Of a DNA stretch of 64,000 nucleotides, positions 17,571 to 28,700 are shown one piece after another (positions within the stretch are counted from its first letter, which is position 1; each line of letters starts with the position of its first letter). Origin of the DNA: Lineus longissimus (lineage: Eukaryota; Nemertea; Pilidiophora; Heteronemertea; Lineidae); contig NC_088309.1 in the NCBI RefSeq assembly GCF_910592395.1, positions 4,528,501 to 4,592,500 on the forward strand, read 5' to 3'. The notes under the pieces were generated by a model. The model was not told where the DNA came from and made no database searches. It worked only from the letters and a program-made list of their open reading frames with translations. The translations under genes and the position numbers were made by a program.

Positions 17571-19799
17571 TCCTGGATTGATTGTTGCTGAGGCTGACGT
17601 TCATAATCCGTATTACCAGATGCCATCTCGTGCAAAAGCCGTTTTCACTGCAGTGTAAAGGACGTCTACGTATAGGCCCACTAAGTGAAAACTCCTATAC
17701 TCTCAATTGCATTCTGCCCAATTGACACCAGATTATTTGATAATGCGCATGTATAGCATGTGGGGTTGAGGAATGTGGTTATTCATGCTCCGAGTTCTCA
17801 CTGAGATAATGATTGTTTTGGCAGATGTCAAAAGGAATAAATACGTAGGCCTGAATATATGTGTCAGTCGTGAGTCAGAACAAATGAATCGGTGTAGATT
17901 CTGATTATGTATTAATTATCAGCAAATATTTTTAGAGTGTAGTGACTTATGTATTACACACTAGGCATTCACATTATGGGTGGTATAGTAGAGTATAGTT
18001 ATCCCTTATTATCTGCAAGTTGAGTAATGTCTCATTCCGCAGATGAAATAAATATCATGCCCTGAATGTGCATATTATAGTGCATACTACAAAGTCTGTT
18101 TATAAAAATCAAATGAAAATGAAGTCCAAGTAGCCTATGTGACACAATGACACATGTAACCAGTCCAAATGCAACTTGACCAGGATCTCTCGAACCAATT
18201 GTCATGTTGTCATCATTTTCCTGATTACATCATAGAATATGTCATTATATATACATGTGTATCTTTAGTAAACGTCCTTATACAACTGATGGTTGGTCGC
18301 AAGATACAACAGTGATAGTTTCATGCTGAACCAGTGCCGTAGTAATACATTTCAAAAGACAGAGCATGAGGGAAGAGGCTGGCCCTAAATTACTTTGGCC
18401 GAGCGAAGAATGTTATAATGGACATCCTGTCCAGAACCACTGACAAAGAACTGAACTGAATCTCAACCTAAGTCATGGGTCAACAGAAAAACTCGCTTGA
18501 CGTCTGTCCCCAGTGTCTCCACGAAGTTTTGATAACCGTAAGAAATTTAAAGCCAATTTTTGGTTGAGTAGTTGATACAGTAATGTATTGATAAATTGCT
18601 ACCCCGATTGAAAAGAACACGATGTAACCAAGGCCCTTTGGATACACTCCGGACGCATGCAGTGGGCCTGATGCGACGTCCTGTCGCTCTCTGAGAGTTT
18701 GGTATCCTCAACACGCAATGGCTTATCAATCAGCCACCAGCATTCAGGCTATATTGGAGCAGACCATGAAGGATGACGAAATTGACTGCATTGGAGTCTA
18801 CCTTTGGACAACCAATTAGCTAAAACCAGAAATAGTTAGTTCATATTAAGGTAGATTGATTAGGTGTTGGTATCCAGACACTGGTCAATGAAAAAAGCAT
18901 GAGGAAATCTCCAGACCACTTACCGCCAGATCATCATTAGCCAATTAAGTGGAGTCAGAAATTCGATAGAGATCCTCTTGAAATATGCAAAAATATGCAC
19001 CCCATCAAATGAGTAGGCCTAAGTGAGACCCTACCTCCGTGAAGAATTTTCATTGAATCACATTGTCATGAAATATCACGACATGGGAAATTACTCAAGG
19101 CTTCAGTATTACAATACTATAGTGTGCGGTAGGCCTTTATCCACGCAAGACCAGTCCATCACAATAAAACTACTTAAAAATACCATTCGCCCGATCCATT
19201 CAAGCCAACTGTGATCTGGGACACAGATCAACCCTCATTCAATCGAAGAAATATCTTGCATTACTAATATTTAAAAATCTATATGAAATTGAGTGGTTTG
19301 GTGCGTCAGGTTTCCATAGCCTGCGAACGTTGGTGACGAATTTGAGGTCGCGTGCTTTTTAACGCTTTGATAAATTATTGGAGCGTGCGACGACCTGACG
19401 GCAGCCCAAGCAGGTCACTGTCCCAGGAATGTGCCAAGATGCATAAATATTGTGTGGCGAAGCTTGATGAAAGAAATGATATGTTGAATTAAAACCTGGA
19501 AAGATATCCCAATATACCGATGTTGACTTTACTTATTTCAAAGCGCGTTTTTCATTGTTTTCAAAGTGGGCCAAGTATAGAATATGCAAGCAAACCTTGA
19601 TGAAAGTGAGTAAACAAAAAAGAAAAGTGCGGTTTGATGATTTTGGCTACTAAAATTAGGCCTACCCAACCCACTAAGCGCAATGGTACTCAAGTATAGC
19701 CTATACATTGTAGTTCCATTGCCTAGCTGAGACGCCTCATATATTTGCCGCTCGATGATTATACCCGATGATTATATGTGTTATACTAGCTCGAACTAA
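17571..19799. other. Intergenic DNA, nothing recognised
   Basis: No spliced coding pattern, RNA gene or full-length transposon was recognised on either strand. The left edge should contain the carboxylesterase promoter and perhaps a 5' exon. Confidence 0.5.
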
Positions 19800-20022
19800 C
19801 CTACATCGTAGGAATAAACATCAACCCTGTTCGTTTAGGAAACCAATAGATTTAATATAAGACCAAAGGATACGATATTACAATTATATATTTGATAGAG
19901 CAGATACCTACATCGTAACATCATAAAGGAATAAACATCAACCCTGTTCGTTTAGGAAATCAATAGATTTAATCTAAGACCAAAGGATACGATATTACAG
20001 TTATATATTTGATAGAGCAGAT
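19800..20022. repeat. Two-copy tandem duplication, 107 and 116 bp
   Basis: Copy 1 (19800-19906) and copy 2 (19907-20022) share CCTACATCGTA at the start, then GGAATAAACATCAACCCTGT and the following 90 bases with only a few differences. Copy 2 has about 9 extra bases after the first block. The near identity indicates a recent duplication. Confidence 0.9.
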
Positions 20023-21668
20023 CTAAGAGAAATATATAAAATAAGAGTAGATCAAGTGGTATGTCAATGGATGACCAAAAAAGTAACACTTACCAAGAGA
20101 CTGTGTACATTTCGGACATATCCATCCATACATCTTTTCCGGTCCCTTTCTGCAAGAAGTCCAGAAAGCAAAGACTGAACAAACAAAGAAACAGTTCAGG
20201 AATTCTCGTGCAAACAATGTTATTAGGCCTACTGCAACTGCTAAACCCCCACTCCTCTATATATCTCCGCAGGGGGTTAGGAAAGAAACTCTGGTCAGTT
20301 TTAGCCAGTGCCGTAATAACGCTAATTCCCTCATCTTGTAGGTAGGTATCGCCTCTCAGCAGTTAGAATGCATGGTAGGTGCATAAATTCTATTGCTGAA
20401 CCAGTTCTCCAGATATAAATCAGCTCAGCATGAATCCTTCCCCGATAACTTCGGGCATTGTAGCTAGATTGCTTTATTTAGTTCATGACTGAGTTTGACC
20501 AACTATGTATCATTATTGGCCATCATTATTACCGGATTCCATCCCATGGTAGGTGGAAGAGGAGCAGACGACACAGCCAGGCCTTGAAGAAAAATATGTA
20601 AGGAATGCAACAGTTAGCATTCATGTGCAGCAGCCTATGACCGCGACGGTCACAGTTCCATGTTGTCGCGCCTTGGAAGTATAACTCTGTGGGCGTGTTG
20701 TTTTGATATCTAGGTTTTTCCATGCGATTCGTTAGTCTGGCCTGCATGCATGTTTCCTATATCCACTCCAGACGCATTGGACTGGCCTCGGTCCTCACCA
20801 TAAGGAGACCCAAGTAGGATAACGCAATGGGCTGCGCAGGGAGTCCAGAAACACACGAAACATGATAAACTTCATGGCGATCGGCGTTGTGCGTTGGGAA
20901 ATCTCACGCCGATCACCCCGATATATCGTAGACTCCCGGGGCATTCCATTTAATTTCGTCATCGTGATCCTCTCTTCTGCATGAGGGACGCGTCGGGATG
21001 TATATATATCGTCTGGCATAAGACGCATAACAATGGCCGAGAAAATTTACCGGCGGACAGCATTGTAATAAAACAGTCGATTTGAAAGGAAAGAGTCCAA
21101 TCTATTATCATTTTCCTTCACTGATATATAATAGGCCTAGGATTCATTTTGACCCTCAATGTATTGACATTGCAAAGCTTTACAGACAACGCGTGTCCTG
21201 AATTATGTATAAGGGAATGAAGGCAATACCGCACCGCTGGAACAGGACATACTGTTCTTGTGTTGGAGAAGCTTGTCCTTTGGTTGGACATGGTCCTGTT
21301 TCATGGGAAAGAATGAACGTGTTGGCCGATCGCTCATGCTGTGTTATCAAGATGGTCTTGTTGAATGCTGTAAAATCGGACTGGAACCGAGCCGACCGCT
21401 TGCCAATGCCTGCAAATATTTTGAAGGCATCATGTATATCCCACAAACCGTGGCATAGTTAAATCAACCCCCAGGATATAGGCCCAAATTCCCAGCTCAA
21501 AGCCTGAGATACGCCTGAATCCCAGGATCATGTGAAGACACAATAACAATGCAGACGAGATGAATGGCGGTAAGAGTGGAATAAAAGTAACGACGAAAAC
21601 AACAACGCTGTGCATTGAGCACTAACGTCCTACATTGTTGCAGGACAAATAACGACAAATCATACGAA
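20023..21668. other. Intergenic DNA upstream of gene B
   Basis: Holds the second copy of a dispersed repeat at 21152-21235 and presumably the promoter of gene B. An acceptor-like TTGTTGCAG ends at 21643, 25 bases before the gene B ATG, so a 5' non-coding exon is likely. No other gene was recognised. Confidence 0.45.
21152..21235 (+). repeat. Dispersed repeat, copy 2
   Basis: Shares CAATGTATTGACATTGC, CAGACAACGCG and GGCAATACCGC with 14720-14793 in the same order and orientation. It is about 10 bases longer because of an insertion in the middle. Confidence 0.7.
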
Positions 21669-24369
21669 ATGGAGCCCCTAGAAATCGCCCAGTTCGCTGC
21701 CACAATTTTGGCACTCGTTGCCTCTGCATTTTTGGACAGAAAAATCTTCATCTTAATGAATTTTGCACTGTTGACTTTTTGGGGCATTATTTGCATGTTG
21801 TTTCCGAAGATGTTGCTAGAGATGCATGTAGGTATCAGGAGGACAAATTCAAGGTTACCTAATTTACACCAATGAATTACAGTAGTGTAGTGTTAATTTA
21901 TTAGTTTATACCAAAATGCTGTAAAATCGGCTAGGAGCTGTCCAGTCAATAAAAAACTGTCCATGAAAGGGTTCGGCCTAATATTTGTATCCAACCAATA
22001 TTTATGTTGTTGAAGGATAGGCTCCAGATTCTTGCCTATCATTTGTACATAACAGTGCTCTATAACAGGTCTGTGACTCTGTATTTCGTTCGATCATTGG
22101 CCATAAACTATTGTCACAGATGTTGTGGTTACTTTGTTGTATTGATTTTTGAAAAAAACTTCAAATTGAAATGGTTTCTTGAAAATTCATAAAGCTAATT
22201 GGGGTGCTTTGATGTGAGACTGAGAAGCCCCCCTCCCCCCTCAAATGACTGTAGTAGGCCTATTTCTCAAGATTTCTCTCAAAATTCTTGAACATCAACC
22301 AAAATATAGTATTCCTTTTTTTATTATTAAAAAAAAATTCAACGTTGAGCTTTTTTGGCTGTTTTCCTCTACAATTACAAATGTATGACACATCATTTTC
22401 AGTCTGTTGGAAAACCCACCAATTGGCATGTGATGACTATGCAGTTACTGGGCTTGGTTGTGTTCATAACTGGTCTGGTCTTCTGGTTGTACAGAAACTC
22501 ATCTGATGAAAGAGTGAGCAAGGCTTTGCTCTCTCTTATGGCACAGGTAGGTTTGTCTTTTTCTCGGTCCACAGAACTGCAGCTCTCTTTTTTACTGTCT
22601 TATTTCTGCATTTTATTCCTTACTCTCAATACCCCTGGTTGTTTCAACTTCCTCTGGAGGTACTGATCTCCTACAACATGCTGAGACTACTAATCATTAA
22701 TCCTCGTGACTGTTTGGTCCACATTCGAACAAGTGGAAGGTTTTATCTAACATATTCATTATAGTTATTTACAACGCTCAAAACAACAGTCCCTTACATC
22801 TAATGAGGAAATGTTGTTAGAAATGAATTGACCAGGTCATTTTTCTTCCATTTTAGAGACCAAATTTGAATGTTCACCAGATGCTGACTAAGATAACCAG
22901 TTTTTTGCTAGTTTTATATATGCATGATTCTCAAAATATTTTCCAGTCATTGGTGTCTGAGCTCATTGTCATAGTTTTGGCCAAAAAACAACTGGAGAGA
23001 TCAAAGCCAGGCAAGGATGAAGTCTTCTCCAAAGCCCTTGTGGACAACCAGGTATATATTCTTTCAAAGGACCCAGGCATCTGCTTTGATTTTATGAGTT
23101 TACAGATGAAATTGATCTTCATGGAAGGATGTCAAGACAAAGGAAGGCTTTTATGATGTTGCCTCTTAACCACTGATGTCACTCTTCGTCATTAGAACAT
23201 CAAGAGGTTGTCTTTTGGCAAGATAGTTTCCCGTAGAATTTGAAATACACTGCCTGCAATTGCTGTCCCTCTCCTCTGTTTGCTCCAGGGTGCATGCATT
23301 TATCCTATATAGTTTCTCACTCTTCTTCCAGCAAATGATGTTGATTTGTGCCGTGCTGGTCCTGTGGTTAATTGTGATAGTAATTCACTATCTTCGAAGT
23401 CCACAGGTGAAACCGACTGTTCCTTACCAGTATGACCGCCAGCTGAACGCCCACCAGTCGATCCAATATTCATTTTGTTTTGTGGCATCATTGATGTGCA
23501 TTATTGCTCCCGAGGCTGCGCTTGGCCTCTATGTTAAGGTTGGTATCGCCCCCTCCAAATTGGCACGCCATTGGCATTAGATGTTTCCTCGGTGTAGAGA
23601 TTAGTGCAAGGAGTTGAGTAGTCTTATGAATTGGAGGGAAATCTTTCATTGATAAATCTATCGCTAGTTGAGGGCTTCTCAAACAGTAAGTCATGTGAGC
23701 TCACAACACTGGCATATTTGATAACATCTGTGACATCTTCCTCTTTGTATTTCAGAGTGGCCAAATACCCTTTGATTCAGGTTTGAAGCTGCCTATTCAA
23801 TTGGCCGGCACCTTCATTTTGGCACAATCTGTGTTCATCATCAACTCAATGGACTTCATGGAAAAGGAGGAACAAGGGAAAGTCTTTCAGGCCAATTTTC
23901 TGGTAAGACTACAGATTCTGATGTTATATCTTCTTATCTTGATGTAAACTTGTTCAGGAGCTGTTTGCCTTTCTAGATAACCCCCTCCCCTCCCCAACAA
24001 CTGTAATACTCGTGATAGTGATATTTAATTATAATTTCCAATCATCCCAAACCATTATTGTAAGGATTAAAGTCACCACCAGGTAAGGCCGGTATGTGAT
24101 CACTTTGAAGGGACATTATGTTACTTGTTGGTCCTTGTCAACTGATAATGAATTGGACTTCTTGCATCTTGTCTTCTTTGTTCTTTCAGTTCAAGTTGAT
24201 CCAGTTAGTGATGTATGTCGCTCACATTTTCCTGCTCAAAACGCTCTCGCTCATGGATGCCCTGCCAGTAGTGGTTACTCTGTTAATCATAATGGTCAAC
24301 AGCGCACTTGGATTACGACGTTGTGGCATTGTGAACTTGGACAGAAAAGACTCGAAAAAGAGGCGATAG
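21669..24369 (+). CDS. Unrecognised multi-pass membrane protein, gene B (homologue of gene A at 6.8-9.8 kb)
   Basis: Six exons: 21669-21827, 22403-22546, 22947-23051, 23332-23538, 23756-23902 and 24190-24369, coding 53, 48, 35, 69, 49 and 59 residues (313 in total). All introns are phase 0. Exons 2 and 5 have exactly the same lengths as in gene A (48 and 49 codons) and the others differ by 2-8 codons. About eight hydrophobic segments are seen, with charged loops such as ERSKPGKDEVFSK after helix 4. The tail is basic (DRKDSKKRR). Exon 1 ends FPKMLLEMH and exon 4 ends APEAALGLYVK; exon 2 has MQLLG and exon 5 has IQLAG; exon 3 opens SLVSELIVIVLA and exon 6 opens FKLIQLVMYVA. This suggests the protein is two copies of a four-helix unit. 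Function unknown; membrane location is inferred from hydrophobicity only. Confidence 0.88.
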
Positions 24370-25753
24370 ATGGTCAAGCAATATAACTCTCAAACGTGCA
24401 TCAGTTGCAAAATTTAAGTCAAAGGAGATCTTTGGCAGCACAGTGGGAGCAGAACTGACAGTTTTTCACAGGTTTCATCCCAAACTCCCTAAAACCTATC
24501 ACTTTGTGAACATTACTTAAAGGGGGACATAGGCAGGAGCTACATGTAGTGATCAAATTGGTGGTCTTCAGGTGACTTATGTGCACAGTTTTGAGTTAGG
24601 GGATTGGGTTGTATTTGATTCAGCGATACAATATTCCTCAGTCAAGCCTGAATAATGTCAATGTACTTAAAGGTATAGAAGAGACCCCTGTCGGCAATTT
24701 CGTAAAATTCCACCTTACCTACCAAGCTCTTGCCTAAAGACTCCTTTTGATGTGTACTGGGGTTCCAACTTAATTCTTCCCACCAATCATTTAGGTTTAA
24801 CGCTATTACATGTAGGTTCATGATTCTGACTTTGAAACACAATTTGTAGGCTGTCTCATTCTGGGGGTGTTTTGTATACTGTTGTCAGTATTGACTCTGG
24901 GCTTGCTTGTTGTATGATACGTATTTCAAAACAATGTGTCTAATAGCAAAAGTGTGTTTAAACAATTACTGCCAATAAAATTTGGAGGGCCTGCTGCATG
25001 CAGGATTATTTGGAACTGGGTTAAGGGAAAGTATGTCCTTAACCAAGTAGACTTTGTAAAGGCAGCATTTTTGACCAATCTTTTATGTTTTTTTGCATGA
25101 CCGTATTTTAGCTTAGGTTTATTATGATAGTCTTGAGTAGTCATCCTTATGTTATAACCATGTCGTTATGAATAAAACCGATGAACTTCCAAGTAATCAT
25201 CCTCTGTTTGTTCTTTCAATTATTGGTGAAGACAGCCTGGCTACCAAGGTTCTACATTGTACTCCTCTATTCATGTTCGCGGTTCAGGTGGAATCTTACA
25301 AATCGCGGGTACCGACAACCACAACATACCGAAAGAAAGGAGAATTTACGGAAAGAATATCCCCTCAAAGTCCTTTATTCCTTGGTAAAAATGTTATCAA
25401 ACTAGGTTGGTTATTAATTTATCCTATGAAGATTGTATCGTCACTCACGAAATATATCAATTGGCTGCAGTTGTTGAGATAAATAGCCTTCTAATGTCCC
25501 TTTTTTATTGCTCAAGAAGTTTCATACAGGGTGTGCCATAAAAAAGCAAAATACAGTGTGCATCTCTTGATCAAAGCCTGGCACTGGCTATCAAATCACA
25601 TTATAAGCTTGTCGATCTTTGACAGTGCCTGGAAGTGCCCATGCTTGGAATATGGTAGTCACGCCAACGGTGTCGGCGTCCTGTTCCAGAAATTTTACAT
25701 CTTATCTTTTCCAGATGGCCAGGCCAGGGGAGGAGTGATAACATTTGACCAAA
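24370..25753. other. Gene B 3' UTR/flank and AGGF1 5' region
   Basis: No further gene. AATAAA-type signals on the plus strand near 24975 and 25170 could end the gene B transcript. Close to 25714 there is an acceptor-like TTATCTTTTCCAG, so AGGF1 probably has an upstream non-coding exon. A 7-codon upstream open frame lies at 25715-25738. Confidence 0.45.
25715..25738 (+). promoter_or_regulatory. Short upstream open reading frame before AGGF1
   Basis: ATG GCC AGG CCA GGG GAG GAG TGA begins directly after a splice-acceptor-like pyrimidine tract and ends 15 bases before the AGGF1 ATG. If included in the mRNA it could dampen translation of the main frame. Confidence 0.4.
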
Positions 25754-28700
25754 ATGTCTGAAATTGAAAAGCTGCAAGAAGAAATCAACTTCTTGAAAAA
25801 GAAGCTGTTCAAGAGTGAGAGTGACCTGAAGGGCAGTTTGGAACGAGTTGCAAGCTTCCGGGAGAAATATGAGAAAGGATTGAGTTACAACAAAGAGCTG
25901 GAATCACAGTTGAAGAAGCTGAGCCAAGAGATTCAGCTATACCGTTCTAAAGAGAAAGATGGTGTCTCAATTGGGATTCAAGTGGCTGACTCCGACCCAG
26001 AACTTGTCTCCGCCAAGCTGGTTGTGAAAACTGATGCAGGGAGGATCCCCACTGATATTGACATGGCGCCTTCAGTTCCTGTAAAGGCAGAGGTGGAAGT
26101 CAATATTGCCGATAAACAGGTGAAAATACTGGATGAGTTCTAAGTAGACTTTGTGCGGTGTTGTTGAGGCCTCTTCCCTGTGGTCAATGTCACTCACTGT
26201 ATACAATGCTACAATGTACCTTCTTTACCAAAGGTAGATTTAAAGAAGCCATGTTTCCTGTCTTGCTATCAAAGTGCTTTTGTTTATTGTTTATTTTTCT
26301 CTAGGTTGAACCAATGTCTCTTGCCGAGAGCCTGAAGGCAGCTGCTGAGGAAGTGGTCCAAAATAGTGGTTACGTGTTTGATGAAAAATCAGGGATGTAT
26401 TATGACTACAATACAGGATATTATTATGACAACGTAAGTCTAAAAACAGTGCAAATTGTCTGCTTGAGCAATAGAGAGAAAGAACTCTGGTTCTTAGCTG
26501 GGGCATGGGAGTTACGCATACATGAAATGTTCAAATGCTGATACCAAGTCTTGATGACATTTTTCTTTGCAGGAAAAGGCCCTGTATTATGACCCAGCAT
26601 CTGGAACGTACTTCTACTATGACCACGCTGCCTCTGAGTACAAGTTCCATTCTCAAGTAAGCGCGCATCAGTATACAACCGACAGTCATTACACTGACTT
26701 GGACGCTGCCAGTGGTGGGAAGGATGACAGTTCCAGGAAAGCTGATGGGAGAGAGAGGGATTTATTGAGCAGCAAGTCGCGACATCGAAGGAAAGCTGAT
26801 GTTCCAGATGAGCAGGTAATTATTCTTTTTTATCTCAGATTGGATTATAGCAATCTCTCTAATGTTTGGAAATAGTCATTTTTTGTGAATTTGGATGTGA
26901 TATCTTAGACAGCAAGTTACAAGAGATGAGTCCTGTTATTTACCATGCATCTGATTCTGGCTGGATATCTGACCTGTTTTACAGTCAGGGATATAATGAC
27001 ATATCCCCAAAATTTTGTTGATTTAAAATGTTTTGAGGCTGAGGAGTTGTTGAGTTTCATGTGACATTTCTCATTTTTGTGCTTGATACTAAGTAAAGAA
27101 GTGGGGCTGTAGTATTTTCAGCTATGGCATCTGTGACCTAATAATCCCTGGAATGATTATTGTGTCGAACGAGTTACATTCATTAAGTGATTCAGCTTTT
27201 TGTCCTTTGACAGGGGACCCTATGTGAGGTGACCAATGCTATGTCCAAGTTATATATAGAACAGGCACGCAAGACAGCTATAGGTAAACGACTTGTTTAT
27301 TGTCATCCTCTTCGCTTAGTTCTTACTCGTTTGATTTTAGGAGTGGAATGGCAGGGAATTCAAACACAAGAAAAAGAAGTCCCACAAACGAGACGGAGAG
27401 AATGAAAAACATAAAAAGAAAAAGAAGAAGCGAGAGAGGAATGAGGATGATATACGGAGGCATAGAAAGAAGCGAAAACGAGAAAAGGAAGACAGAGATG
27501 AGAAGTCTTCGAAGAGGAAGAAGAAGAGCACCAAGCAGGAGAAAAAAGAGAAGAAAAGAGATAACACAGGAGAAAATGACAAGCAAGATAAAGTAGTGGG
27601 AATAGAACAGTCTGACAGTAGAAAAGACAATGATGATAATGATGCAGAGCCTAAATGCAAGGAAGCGTGTGATATTGACGATGCTAAAGGTAAAAGCAAA
27701 GATAGGGAATTTGGTCATCGTAAACTAGATAGAAGTAAAAAACGTGAGGAATTGATTAGTAAAAACTCTGGAAAAGCTGGTCATGATTATAAGGATTGTG
27801 ATATTTTTGGAGACATTGTGCTCAAAAAGGAGAGTAAAACAGGACCGATGATTGTTGATGTTCATGACAGTCCTGAAAGAAATGAAAAGACTCCTCAAGT
27901 GGAACGGAAGGAAATGGAACTCATTGAGATCAGTTCCAGTGAGAGTGATCTAGAGGAAGGGGAGATTAGTGATATAACTACAATATCATCTTCTTCATCA
28001 TCGGTGTCTTCTTCTTGTGAGGAAGAGTCTGATTTAGAAACGGATCCTCCAATGATTGTGGAAGAGGGTAAGCGCAGTACAGTCGGTCATCAGCAGGGTA
28101 TCAGAAATCTTCAGGGAACTGTTGTGTGCAGTGTTAGGTGTTTGACACACAGTATATCAATGGTAGATTGTACTTATGTGACGTTATTTGATCTGATACC
28201 CCTCTGAACACGACTGGTATTATTGGTACATGTTGGCTGAGGATAAAATTGTTTTGAAATTCAGCATGCTTTTTGGTTGGTCTGAGGGCAGGTTCAAGAC
28301 AAAGGAATGCAAAGTACCCAGGACTTCAGTTTCCACAAACTTTTTGTTGCAAAATTTCACATACATGTAATATTGAAATAACAATGGAGTTTTTTTACTA
28401 CAATTGGTATAAATGATGACAGTATGATATAATGTATAATGATGTCGTCTTGCACTTCTGATTCTTATTCAAATTTTGTCTTGTTCTTTTAGAAAACAGC
28501 AAAGCCTGGCCGCCTTGTATCCGTGCCATGGTAAAGAGTTCAGATAAATTGGACCGAGGCAGCTTATTCCTGGTGACTTGTACTGGTGCTACTATTGGCA
28601 GAGAGAAAGATCTTGGCCATACTATACTCATAGAAGATGTCTTGATCTCCAAGGTGAGAATGTTAAGGTGGACTTCACTCGGGCATATTTTTTCACTTGT

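Noticed and set aside
25168-25482. 104-codon plus-strand frame between gene B and AGGF1
   Set aside because: No domain and no intron signals; lies in presumed 3' UTR of gene B.
27323-27718. Minus-strand open frames rich in Phe, Leu and Ser opposite AGGF1
   Set aside because: They are the complement of the Lys/Glu-rich AGGF1 exon, whose A/G bias removes stop codons from the other strand.
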